Source of the DNA: Gibbula magus
Lineage: Eukaryota; Mollusca; Gastropoda; Trochida; Trochidae
DNA: 64,000 bases
Assembly (NCBI GenBank): GCA_936450465.1
Contig: OW388296.1
Span: forward strand, 53,365,431-53,429,430
Direction: 5' to 3'
The notes beneath the pieces were generated by a model that was not told where the DNA came from, ran no database searches, and was given only the letters and a program-made list of their open reading frames with translations. Shown piece after piece: positions 12,763 to 22,907 of this stretch. The translations under genes and the position numbers were made by a program. Every line of letters begins with the position of its first letter. The stretch's first letter is position 1.

Positions 12763-13229
12763 AGACTCTTAGAGAACGTCTGACATTGAAAAACCGTCTA
12801 TGAATACCATTATTCATCAGGCGGCACGACAGGTGATGACGATTGACACAGTGAAATACCTTTGATAAAGAAAAAGAAAACAAGTAAAAACAAAAACACT
12901 TCAATATATAACGAAATCTTACAATCATGGTGTATATAGAAAGATAATAACTCAATGAGTTTTGTGATGTTTTGTAAGACAAAAATAAACAGTTTGTCAC
13001 ATAAAGCACTATCCCTTGAAATGACATCGAATAACGCATAGTTAACGAAAATTACCCAGTTTCAGTGCATAAAGCCAAAATGAAAACATAGATTTATCAC
13101 ATGGTCGTAAAAATATCACAATTCCTGCAATAATCGTGAACAAATGCTCAAGATGATTTATTCAATTCGACAAATTTGAGCATATTGTCAAAATCCTCTT
13201 AAAAAAAAAAATTACTGTGTACTGCCTAC

Positions 13230-13448
13230 ATGCTGAGAAATGATTCAAACGGTTCAGGGTCAAATGTTCAAACTTTAAAACCCACTGCGAAAGGCCCTCA
13301 ACGAAACGTGGAAAGTGAAGAGATTCCCAACACCAGACGACGGTCCATTTTCTATAATGCTGTATTTGAATTCTATTTGATTATGAATATGTCAAGTGTT
13401 GTTTCCTTCTTGACTTTGATGACTCAAATGATGACAATCACCGGATGA
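13230..13448 (+). other. Small open frame shared by both units
   Basis: A 72-codon ATG frame lies about 300 bp upstream of the mini-tropomyosin gene. It is kept in unit B (20299-20517) with one residue different. No family is recognised. Low divergence between the units explains its retention, and it may be only upstream non-coding DNA. No splice link to the next gene is evident. Confidence 0.2.
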
Positions 13449-13615
13449 GAACATGCTTGACAACTGTTAGAAAGTTCATACGGAGTCTCCATATCTAAAA
13501 TGCAATTATAAATGAACACTATCCAGGTTTGTCTACAAAACAGACACATATACTATCAACATGACACCATTTCTAATTAGAATTCTAAATAAACAACAGG
13601 TGACCATGGCATTTT

Positions 13616-13624
13616 AGATATAAG
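13616..13624 (+). promoter_or_regulatory. Putative TATA box of mini-tropomyosin gene A
   Basis: The sequence 'agatataagg' lies about 130 bp before the ATG at 13751 and is conserved in unit B at about 20688. The spacing would put initiation near 13650 and give a roughly 100-base 5' leader. Inferred from sequence only. Confidence 0.4.
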
Positions 13625-13750
13625 GATTCAGAAACGGATTTTCAGTCCGATGTCTGCCTTTCGCTCAGCAACAACAGAAACAGAACACTAGTGGTTTCGT
13701 TGGACATTTAATTTGAAAAAAAGATACACTGTGTTTCCTTAGAAATTGAT

Positions 13751-14032
13751 ATGGCAGGAAATACAATGGATGCCATCAAGAAGAAGGAAGTCGCAGGATT
13801 GTCACAGGGCAGATGTATGATACAGCAAGTAAATGCTGGGAAAGCAGAAGACTTCGAAGACATTCAGACTCTTCATGAGAAATACACGACCCTTCAAAGG
13901 GAGGCAACTGCCATGAAAGAAACCATCAATGATCTGACCTGCCAGTTGAACGAATCTGAACACCGAGCAGCCGAAGCTGAGAAGACGGTTACAAAACTAC
14001 AAAAGGAAGTTGGACGACCCAAAGATGAGTAA
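13751..14032 (+). CDS. Mini-tropomyosin (head-tail fusion, 93 aa), copy A
   Basis: After a five-residue extension (MAGNT) the protein starts with MDAIKKK, the invariant tropomyosin N-terminus. A loosely similar stretch follows (EDFEDIQTLHEKYTTLQ, comparable with tropomyosin residues about 41-54). It then jumps to ETINDLTCQLNESEHRAAEAE and TVTKLQKEV, matching residues about 223-253 of the full-length proteins in this window. The middle of about 165 residues and the last 25 residues are gone. The gene is intronless, with a TATA-like box upstream and AATAAA at 14183-14188, so it may be expressed. No signal peptide is seen; a cytoplasmic coiled-coil peptide is the simplest reading. A decayed pseudogene with a surviving frame is the alternative. 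Confidence 0.65.
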   Translation: MAGNTMDAIKKKEVAGLSQGRCMIQQVNAGKAEDFEDIQTLHEKYTTLQREATAMKETINDLTCQLNESEHRAAEAEKTVTKLQKEVGRPKDE

Positions 14033-15759
14033 CTTGCTGTCATGACAAAGAGCTAGGATTTTGCAGAACTTGGTCCATAGTCACTTCTGGTTGATCTTGA
14101 TCCTCATAAATGAATCTCAAGGACCGCTGCATACATGCATCTCTTGCTGTACGAAATTATGTATTACCTTTTATCCAAAAATAATAAATTGAAAAATTAT
14201 ATCAAAGACATGATATTTGTAATTAGTTTTCATGAATACTTATGTTTCAAAATTAACTATAAATAATGATTAATTCAAGAGGTGTCTGTTGTGTTCTAAG
14301 TGATATAACTGAGCACAATAATAACATCATGGACATCATGGGCTTTATCGTGCATCAAGTCTTAGGCAGAATTTCTCGAAAAGTAACTTTACCATGTTCT
14401 TTGCAAGATGCACTGTTACTTTGGAAGACTTTCGAGAACAGAAAATGCATGTTATATATGTTTCTTCGTTGTTCTTATGTTTCATATAGATACATGGATT
14501 GCTAAAAGGTGTTGGACATCCTAATCAAATTGATGTCCAAGAGAGCGTTTACGAAACTACATGTGCATGAAATTTAAACAGCTGCTAGCCTAAATCATCC
14601 TCTTAAAAGTAACTGAAGCAAAGTACAGTCCAACCAACTAGCAAGTATAGACTGTTGAGTTTCAGTGTGAGTGATTGTATATTCTTTTTCTTGTCAGTAC
14701 AAAGTTGACATATTTTCAGTCCTTAAAGCATACCTCCATAATGTTCCATACTTTACAGCAAGTCAGACTGAAAGGACAGACCTACTAATTATAGTGAGCT
14801 ACTGGATCTACTAACACATAAAGATGTGTACGTGATTACAATCACACTTAAACAAGGGCTTCTTTCAGGCTCTTGATACTTCAAGAGACTGTGAGTACTT
14901 ATAAAATTCATACCGACCTTCCATTTAATATATTTTTTATTAAACGAGTAAATGATTTGGTATAATACGAGCGAAAGCGAGTTTAATACCAAATCATCCA
15001 CGAGTCATGTGAGACATTGTGATGGTAGTACGACCATTAATATTGTGACATCACAAATACACACTATTGTGACACCATACTTGCAGCGGTATTACACTAG
15101 TTTAATATTTCAGTACCTTCAATGGACGAGTAATGATAAATTTTAACAAGTTCGACACTAACGAATCTAAAGATGAATGGTGCATGCACAGAACAAAGGT
15201 CACGTTAGATCTCAAGTTAGATAATACTGGCTCACATGGAGATGCAGTGTGTACATATGTATCCTCATTATATTGCATCATCGTCTGTCCATTGGTACCA
15301 TTCGAGCAATACCACCACCAAAAGGAAAAATCACAAAGGGTATCGAAAATGTTTGACTTGCCAACATTTTTATTTGCTCTCCCTAAGCTGCTGACGGAAC
15401 TTTAAAACTCATTGAGCAGCCAAATGATGCCCCAAGATGCGTTTACAAATGACAAGATTGCTTTACGATGTGTCTCGGTAAAACGGTGTAGGTTAACATT
15501 GCTGAGTTTGAGCAGTTTAAGTGTCTCCTAGCCATCTTAAAATTGACTTCAAGATAATTTGTTAAGTTATAAGTTAGTTTACAACAACCGCGTTATTCAG
15601 CCAAGTATCTCAGAACATCTGCCATTGGGCAGTCACATGATGTTCTTGACACCTTATTCCAAGCATCATATAATATGCATTATACTCTCTACTTAATTAT
15701 TGCACAGCACTGTTCCTGCATTATGTTTTCAGAGTAAGATCACAATACAAATTATGACC

Positions 15760-15817
15760 ACTGTTGCATGATGTATGAGGCCGATATTACGAAATAAACT
15801 TCTGTCTGTCTGTCATT
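15760..15817 (+). mobile_element. Retroelement 3' tail with (CTGT)n
   Basis: The sequence 'aggccgatattacgaaataaact' followed by a short tctgtctgtctgtc run has the form of a LINE or SINE 3' terminus ending in a simple repeat. It lies inside the roughly 460-bp segment present in unit A but absent from unit B. It may mark an insertion after the duplication, or B may have lost it. Confidence 0.4.
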
Positions 15818-16857
15818 ATACTCTCGTTTAGAAATTGTGTTAGCTTCATTTTGCCATTATTATTTTGTCATAAATGGGACAACGTGAAGACTGAATCTAT
15901 ACCAATGGCTACCAGTTTTTAACTAGCAAGTATGTCGAACGCTAGAGAGTCGGTTAATGGTGTGACTGTAGTTCAACTAACCATATATGCATGGGCTACT
16001 GGATTGGTTCTCTAGTTAGACTGCACTGAACATCCTTTGCAGACAGGGCTATAGTCCCATCCAGGTTGTCAAGTTGTCAAGTGTCTACCCTTGTGCGACA
16101 ATTTCTGAATTGTTATTCGTTGAGAACTTGTATTTTTGCAAAAGGAATCAATAGCTTACAATAAAACATGTCCCTGCATGTGAACATCATGTTTGTGACT
16201 TTATTTCCGTCACGTAGTCGTTTGTCTTTCTTTCAACAATTCCAGGGCCTAGTTTGAGATGTATGCAGGTTGATACTATACACTTCGAAATTAATTGAGC
16301 AACACCCAGTCGTTTGCTATATAAATGTATCACATTTTGTTATTTCCTTACATTCCACCGGATGAAGGACTGGGTATATACTCCGAAACATCGCAAGACT
16401 TTGTTATCCAGAAAATATCCCTGTTCTCATGTATGCCATTTCTAACTGCCTTTCAAAGACCTTGTCTAAAATATAAACCATATTGTTGCATGTATAGAGA
16501 TTAATATCCGAGCGAAGATACAGCATAAATGACTGAAAAATTACAATTGCCTAGCCAGTGAGATGATCATTATCCATAGTTTAAGAACCATCTTTAAGAA
16601 CTTGATCTTGTAATATACACTTGGAAATTAATTAAGCAATACCCTAGTTTGTAAACTGAAAGGTGATGCTCTGGGATTGTTAGGACAAATTGTTTGCTAT
16701 ATAAATATGTCACATTTTTGTTATTTCCACATTCGACCTGATGAAGGAGTGAGTATATACTCGGAAACGTCGTGTATTTTCACATTAAAGAAAGTATAAC
16801 ACCCTGTATTTACAGTTATAAAGTTAATTATCAAATTTAATTCGTATTTACTGTATT

Positions 16858-17092
16858 TGAAACACAAAATGCTCAACAGCTGTGCCATTTAATTAATTTT
16901 CAGTATTAACGCTGCGTTGAGTTACAGACGGAAGTAAATCAACGTTTTCTTTATGTTTGGTTCAAATCAGCTTCATAGTGTTCAGCAGCCGCTTCTGATT
17001 TAGAAGTGAAAACAGATTCAACAGATTCGTAACTGTACGAAGGACTACACAGGCCTCTGAAGTCAGTATCAGTCACAATCCCCGAGGACATA
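16858..17092 (+). promoter_or_regulatory. Conserved upstream region of the secreted tropomyosin-tail genes
   Basis: About 230 bases before the ATG are shared by all three secreted copies. They include a CAGCTG E-box in copies A and B (and the third), 'cagtattaacgctgcgttgag' with 'acagacggaagt', and 'cttctgatttagaagtgaaaac'. The equivalents start near 25116 and 26671. No such sequence is visible upstream of the full-length tropomyosins, so the secreted family has its own regulatory region. Confidence 0.5.
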
Positions 17093-17377
17093 ATGGAGGC
17101 CATCTTGAGATACACCTTACTTCTGGTTCTATGTGTTCAAGTTCTAACTCACGGTAACAGCGACACGGTCGTAGATTCAAGGTATGAGGAGACAATCCAG
17201 GATCTGACTGACAAGTTGAAGAGTGCTGAGATACGGGCGGCTGCGGCAGAGATGAAGGTTCAAAAGCTGCAGAACGAGATTGAGCGTTTGGAAGAAGAAC
17301 TCTTCACAGAGAAGAAAAATACACAGATCATTAATGATGAGATCAACCAGGTCTTCGCCGAGCTAAGTGGTTATTGA
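17093..17377 (+). CDS. Secreted tropomyosin-tail protein, copy A (94 aa)
   Basis: Residues 1-21 ([21 protein letters not shown]) form a standard signal peptide: a basic residue, a leucine-rich core and a small residue near the likely cut before NSD. A short linker follows. The final 64 residues, [20 protein letters not shown] to VFAELSGY, then align without gaps to residues 221-284 of the tropomyosins in this window (about 36 of 64 identical to the copy at 37586-38440 by hand count). The heptad pattern is preserved, so a secreted coiled-coil peptide is expected. The gene is intronless, has an ATG start just after a conserved leader, and AATAAA at 17483-17488. Actin binding is not expected outside the cell. 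Its function is unknown and I know of no named family with this architecture. Confidence 0.82.
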   Translation: MEAILRYTLLLVLCVQVLTHGNSDTVVDSRYEETIQDLTDKLKSAEIRAAAAEMKVQKLQNEIERLEEELFTEKKNTQIINDEINQVFAELSGY

Positions 17378-17995
17378 GAGAGAGAGAGAGTTTAAGACTT
17401 TGCAAGGCAAGCACGAAACGGTACTTGCTTAGATCAGCTAATAAGCTAATTCCACTGTATGAATGTAATGACGTTGAAATAGAATAAATTACTGTCTTCA
17501 TGTCATTAACCTTTTTATCATTCTCAGATTGTCTATCTTGACAATGTAATCTATGTGACAACTTATGGTGATGATCAGTTTGTAAATATGAATTTCCATG
17601 TATTTCTAATTACTACTATTAGAAATATAATTCTTAAAATTGTGTCCTGCTTACACAAGTAACAGAAGTGAAACCCGTCCACCAACCTCTCCCTCACCTC
17701 CTCCCCCTTCCTTCCTCTGTAGTTGTAACGCATTACAAACCTCCAGTGACGTCACACCACTGTACTGCCTTTAACATTATACACAATAATTTATATGTAG
17801 ATATATTACAATCCCCGGGATTGTAATCTAATTTCCGTCTAGCCCGGCTAAAAATCTTAATAGTTCCCCTCTTCAATTATCTATATTAAGTACCGAGATG
17901 TTAAGTTTGAGACGAAAGTTAGTGTATGTTATGTCTAACTCTATTGAAAAATAACTGTTAATGCAAACTTCAATCTGCAAATGAGTTTCCAATAA

Positions 17996-18072
17996 CCCGT
18001 CTCGAACCCGAAAACTTCATACTCCTGCACACCAAGCGCAGCGATGATACCACTAAGCTATAGGAACTATGG
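17996..18072 (-). repeat. tRNA-like SINE head (or degenerate tRNA)
   Basis: On the minus strand the sequence shows an A-box (TAGCTTAGTGG) and, about 35 bases on, a near-consensus B-box (GGTTCGAGACG). These are the RNA polymerase III internal promoter elements of tRNAs. The 3' acceptor pairing is poor, so a tRNA-derived SINE is more likely than a working tRNA. It lies in sequence present in unit A but not in unit B. Confidence 0.55.
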
Positions 18073-18764
18073 TTGGTTCATAAGTGGTTCTTATACCTAC
18101 GGCCTTAAACCAATGAGGATATTTTACTGACGACTCCTTTTGTTTTTCGCGCAATCAATTGAAATAGATGAAACATACAATTTAAATATGGGGTCGGTTT
18201 GTAAGCTTGATAAAACATGCCAAAGGGTGTTTATAGGATTTAAAACCCTTACCCTCGGGATAAACACTCAGGACTGACGCCCCTCGGGTTATCTCACTAC
18301 AGGGGAACATTACATTGCAAATATCAAGGTTGGGTGTTATGTACCAGTTAAATTTCACATTGTAACATTAGTTGGGAGCATCACGGATAACACGTGTGTG
18401 TTTTATTGGGTGTTTGTTACACTCAGAGATGCAGGCTGTTTGACATGTATTCGAATCCTGTACACAGCTAAGCCGATGTATATGGAGATATATGTCTTTC
18501 CGGCAAGCCGGTGCAACCACAGATTGTTGCCTTTGAATTAATATTACACACATCCCCTTTTCTAATAATGAAAAGTGTTCAGATAGTGTATTTTTGTCAA
18601 CCGATCATCAATGAAGATACCATTAAATATTTCTGAACTTATGCATATAAAAGGTTAACAGAATCAAATTAAAAAGTTAAAATAAACTTTGCATTAAATC
18701 GATATTTGCACCCTGCCTTGGATTTTAGGCATAGTAGGTCTAGTCAACAGATAGGTATTTAAAT

Positions 18765-19076
18765 AATAGTACGTTTTTGAGTAAACGTAATTATTTATAC
18801 TTACCTGTTGACTAGACCTACGCTCTAGGCCCTCCCGTCCTCCCCTCTTGGTCTGTCTTGCCTTTTTGGGACTTCGGAGAGTGAACTAGACAGGTAGTGA
18901 CGTCACGAGACCACCTGGACTTACCGCCCTTGGATAAGGGACTTTACGCACCCCTTCTCCACTGTTTCAAGGTCGGCTGTGTTAAGGTTGAAATAGCATA
19001 CCTACTAGGAGGTAGGCATAGTTGGTCTAGTCAACAGGTAAGTATAAATAATTACGTTTACTCAAAAACGTACTAT
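18765..19076. mobile_element. MITE with about 55-bp terminal inverted repeats
   Basis: The left end 'taatagtacgtttttgagta' through 'cttacctgttgactagacc' is repeated in inverse at 19021-19076. The roughly 200-bp interior shows no coding. A partial further inverted copy of the tip (gtaggtctagtcaacag) lies just to the left at about 18738. The right end abuts the start of unit B, so the element sits at the duplication junction. Confidence 0.7.
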
Positions 19077-20821
19077 TATATAATGTGTGTACAATATTTA
19101 AAAATAGTATTATCTCTCCACCACATTATTATATGTTTGATATCAGCAATTCATTTCCAAGCTACAAAACAAACACTTGCACATATATTACACGAAAAAC
19201 ATATTTGGCATTTATTATCTATGCATATATTGTCATACTAACATTTTATAACAAATAACATGTTTCTGTGCAACTTTGTGTTGCTCGTTCAACACATATA
19301 TATAGCAGATTGGCAAGATTAGATAACAAAATATTTTTAAACTGCTTTAATTGTTTCACTACCTAGATTCTTATTACTACATTCCATTGTCTGACCATTG
19401 GTATGAAGCCCACTCCATAATATATCCCACTTATTATCTCCTGATGAGCTACAGAGGTCATGGCTCTATTTTTAATTAAATTTTGAAGACAGGTAGGGCC
19501 CGAAAGAAGTTTTTATACTATCATGGTAATAACCAATGGGACATATCTTTTAAACGTTAGTATATTTGTCACTTGTTTACTTTCAAAGATAGTCCCAATC
19601 TATCGCAAACATTCTTGAAGATTGATGTTGAAGTCTACCTGCACCATCAGCTGAGCAAGTGACGTCATCTGTGTATAATAGTGACCGAACATATATATAT
19701 TTGGAGCATCTTCTAATATGAAAATCGCATTTGGAATTTTCTCTCTCTGTATAACTAATTCGTTGATATATATACAGCAAGAGGTTAAACATACAGCCCT
19801 GCACACAACGGGTTCCTGTATGACAGTTCTAGCCCTACAAACTTCTTAAGCCCATTCTTAACACATGGGTTACGATCAAAGTTAAGAATTCTTAAGGCTA
19901 TGAACGTTTCGAGAATAAGGGCCCGGTTTTTAGAGAACGTCTGATATTGAAAACCCGTCTATGAATACCATTATTCATCAGGCGGTACGACAGGTGATGA
20001 CGATTGACACAGTGAAATACCTTTGATAAAGAAAAAGAAAACAAGTAAGAACGAAAACACTTCAATATATTACGAAATCCTACAATCATGGTCTATATAG
20101 AAATATAAAAACTCAATGAGTTTTGTTTTTGTTTTGTTTTGTAAAAAATGAAAACATAGTTTTATCACATGGTCGTAAAAATATCACAATTCCTGCAATA
20201 ATCGTGAACAAATGCTCAAGATGATTTATTCAATTCGACAAATTTGAGCATATTGTCCAAATCCTCTTAAAAAATAAAATTAACTGTGTACTGCCTACAT
20301 GCTGAGAAATGATTCAAACGGTTCAGGGTCAAATGTTCAAACTTTAAAACCCACTGCGAAAGGCCCTCAACGAAACGTGGAAAGTGAAGAGATTCCCAAC
20401 ACCAGACGACGGTCCATTTGCTATAATGCTGTATTTGAATTCTATTTGATTATGAATATGTCAAGTGTTGTTTCCTTCTTGACTTTGATGACTCAAATGA
20501 TGACAATCACTGGATGAGAACATGCTTGACAACCGTTAGAAAGTTCATACGGAGTCTCCATATCTAAAATGCAATTACAAATGAACACTATATCCAGGTT
20601 TGTCTACAAAACAGACACATATACTATCAACATGACACCATTTCTAATTAGAATTCTAAATAAACAACAGGTGACCATGGCATTTTAGATATAAGGATTC
20701 AGAAACGGATTTTCAGTCCGATGTCTGCCTTTCGCTCAGCAACAACAGAAACAGAACACTAGTGGTTTCGTTGGACATTTAATTTGAAAAAAAGATACAC
20801 TGTGTTTCCTTAGAAATTGAT

Positions 20822-20995
20822 ATGGCAGGAAATACGATGGATGTCATCAAGAAGAAGGAAGTTTCAGGATTGTCACAGGCCAGATGTATGATACAGCAGG
20901 TAAATGCTGGGAAAGCAGAAGACTTCGAAGACATTCAGACTCTTCGTGAGAAATACACGACCCTTCCAAGGGAGGCAACTGCCATGGAAGAATCC

Positions 20996-21059
<64 letters not shown>

Positions 21060-22758
21060 TACAGAAAAAGAGTGGTACAATCAGTAATTGAGGAGTCACA
21101 TATAGGATACATGTTGTCACCAAGGCAAAAATAAATAAGAGTTGGATAGTGAGGATAGAACAGGAGAAAGTGGACAGGTACAGGGTGCAGAAGTAGAAAG
21201 GAACTCACGGTAAATTATCAATTTTGAATAGACATGACCATTTACTTTGAAAACTGGGGTCATCCTGCGAAAATACATATTTTTCCAAGTGGTAATGGTG
21301 TTCTATGAAGTGTATTAAATGGTTGAAATTTAAATCGTTTGAGCTATATCTGATTTTATTAATAAATTCTTTTGTTATAATAAACAAGTGATTTATCAAT
21401 ACATTTGCCTTTGGGTCACCGAGTAAAAAAATTGCAATATTTAAGTTAAGACTGGTGTTGGTCTTTGAATGGTACCAGGTATCTAACTGTGAAATAAGAT
21501 TTTTAGTTTTCTCACATAAATAGAACAAATGCTCAAGTGTTTCGACCTCTCTACCACATAAGGTACAGAGATTGTCCTGACAGATACCTATTTTATGTAA
21601 AAAAGATCTTGTTGAGATTATTCTGTGAATTAATTTAAACTGAAAGTTCCTTGCCTTGTTTTCTATTGTTGTACGGTTTATGATTGCGAAACAATCCGAC
21701 AAATGGTTTTCGGATAAATGAATATCAAGTTTGGATTCCCACTTTTGCTGAAGGCCATCTAAGGAAAAAGCTTTCTTTTCACACATTTGGGAGTACACAA
21801 ATTTACAGTCATCGGACATGCATATTTGTTTTAAGATAGTACATTGTGTATTTACCCTAATGTCAAATTGAGTTGTTTCCTTAATTAGGTCAAAATATTG
21901 TTTAGGAATGTATTTTAAAAATCGGAAATAATGTAGGTATGTTTGTTGAAGATTGAATTCCTGTTTGAGTGTCCCAAATGTTTTTATATCACCAGTTAAA
22001 GAAAATATATTTCCAATACATTTCATTCCATTTCTATACCAGGAGATGTATAAAGTCATATCATTGAATGGAATAAAGTTGAGAATTGGTAGGAATATAA
22101 AATCAACAAGGGTAGTATCATTTTTGATGATACAAGTGTAACAGGTTAACACATCTTTCCAAAAGCCGTTTTTAATGTGTTTGGTATATAATAAGAGTCT
22201 TTCTCTTTGAAATTTAAATAAATCAATATCTCCAAAGGGTGATAAGGATTCAAATACTAAATGCTGCCACAAACCTTTTCCTGTGAACAGTCGGTTTATC
22301 CATTTGATTTTCATATAATTACAGAAGGATATGATATCTATCATTTTCAATCCCCCTTTTGCATAGTCATTTATCAAAATATTACGTCTAATTTTATCAC
22401 GTTTACCTCCCCAAATAAACTTAAAGAGAATAGTGTTAAAACGCTTAAAAAAGTGTTTAGATGGGTTTGGAAGCGCCATAAAAAGGTGTGTAAAAAGGGG
22501 AATGATCTGAGATTTGATAATTGTAATTCTTCCTCGAAGAGTTAAAGACCTATTTGACCAAGAAAATAATATTTTTCTAATTTTGGAAAACTGTTGCTCA
22601 AAGTTCAACGAGATCATTTCATCTAGGTCGGTAGAGAATCCATCAATGATCTGACCTGCCAGTTGAACGAATCTGAACACCGAGTAGCCGAAGCTGAGAG
22701 GACGGTTACAAAACTACAAAAGGAAGTTGACCCAAAGATGAGTAACTTGCTGTCATGA
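20822..22758 (+). pseudogene. Mini-tropomyosin copy B, split by a LINE
   Basis: The 5' part (20822-21001) matches copy A from MAGNTMDVIKKK to the glutamate-rich segment before INDLT. A minus-strand LINE then intervenes, and the 3' part resumes at 22648 with DLTCQLNESEHRVAEAERTV. A four-base deletion near 22725 relative to copy A also changes the last residues. A protein could come only from removal of the insert, for which no splice signals are apparent, so this copy is most likely dead. Confidence 0.85.
21002..22634 (-). mobile_element. 5'-truncated LINE insertion (L1/Tx1-like) with 13-bp target-site duplication
   Basis: A plus-strand poly(T) of about 57 bases (the element's poly(A) tail) begins the insert. 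The direct repeat agaatccatcaat flanks it at 20989-21001 and 22635-22647. The minus-strand frame, open from the 5' junction to 21205, encodes the C-terminal part of ORF2: a thumb region (SLTLRGRITIIKSQIIP, WGGKRDKIRR, GGLKMIDI) and a late zinc-binding motif C-x2-C-x7-H-x4-C (CTLCGREVETLEHLFYLC). This is typical of L1/Tx1-type elements. The catalytic core is missing, so it cannot move by itself. The uninterrupted reading frame points to recent insertion. Confidence 0.92.
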
Positions 22759-22901
22759 CAAAGAGCTAGGATTTTGCAGAACTTGGTCCATAGTCACTTC
22801 TGGTTGATCTTGATCCTCATAACTGACATGGAATCTCAAGGACCGCTGTATACATGCATCTCTTGCTGTACGAAATTATGTATTACCTTTTATCCAAAAA
22901 T

Positions 22902-22907
22902 AATAAA
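22902..22907 (+). terminator. Polyadenylation signal of the mini-tropomyosin pseudogene
   Basis: AATAAA lies in the same context as 14183-14188 of unit A (tatccaaaaataataaattg), downstream of the broken copy. Confidence 0.4.

Larger units (their letters stand above)
14033..17092. other. Interval between the two unit A genes
   Basis: No additional gene is supported. It contains the gatttggta foldback (14954-14995) and a retroelement-like 3' tail (about 15760-15817). It also holds two related blocks at about 16284-16440 and 16613-16790, each with 'tttgctatataaat.t.tcacatttttgttatttcc' followed by 'gatgaagga.tg.gtatatactc.gaaac.tcg'. These blocks look like ends of dispersed retroelements and are repeated in unit B near 24573 and 24872. 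Confidence 0.5.
11876..18420. repeat. Segmental duplication, unit A
   Basis: From 'tattatataatgtgtgtacaa' onward this region matches 19072-26077 at high identity, including both tropomyosin-derived genes, their promoters and 3' ends. Unit A has about 460 bp around 15541-16000 that unit B lacks, and about 610 bp at 17614-18232 (including a tRNA-like SINE head) also absent from B. Unit B has a LINE insertion absent from A. The shared tail 'gggataaacactcaggactgacgcccctcg' is at about 18250 in A and 25918 in B. Confidence 0.9.

Noticed and set aside
16356..16780. Hammerhead-ribozyme-like core (ctgatga ... gaaac) near 16733, with relatives at 16360, 24645 and 24990
   Set aside because: The CTGATGA and GAAA boxes flank a short hairpin, but three of the stems and the cleavage triplet cannot be placed. 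The bases outside pair directly with each other (cgac/gtcg), and related copies read CGGATGA, which breaks the core.
20904..21134. Poly-phenylalanine or poly-lysine proteins over the 57-base T run
   Set aside because: These are translations of the LINE poly(A) tail.
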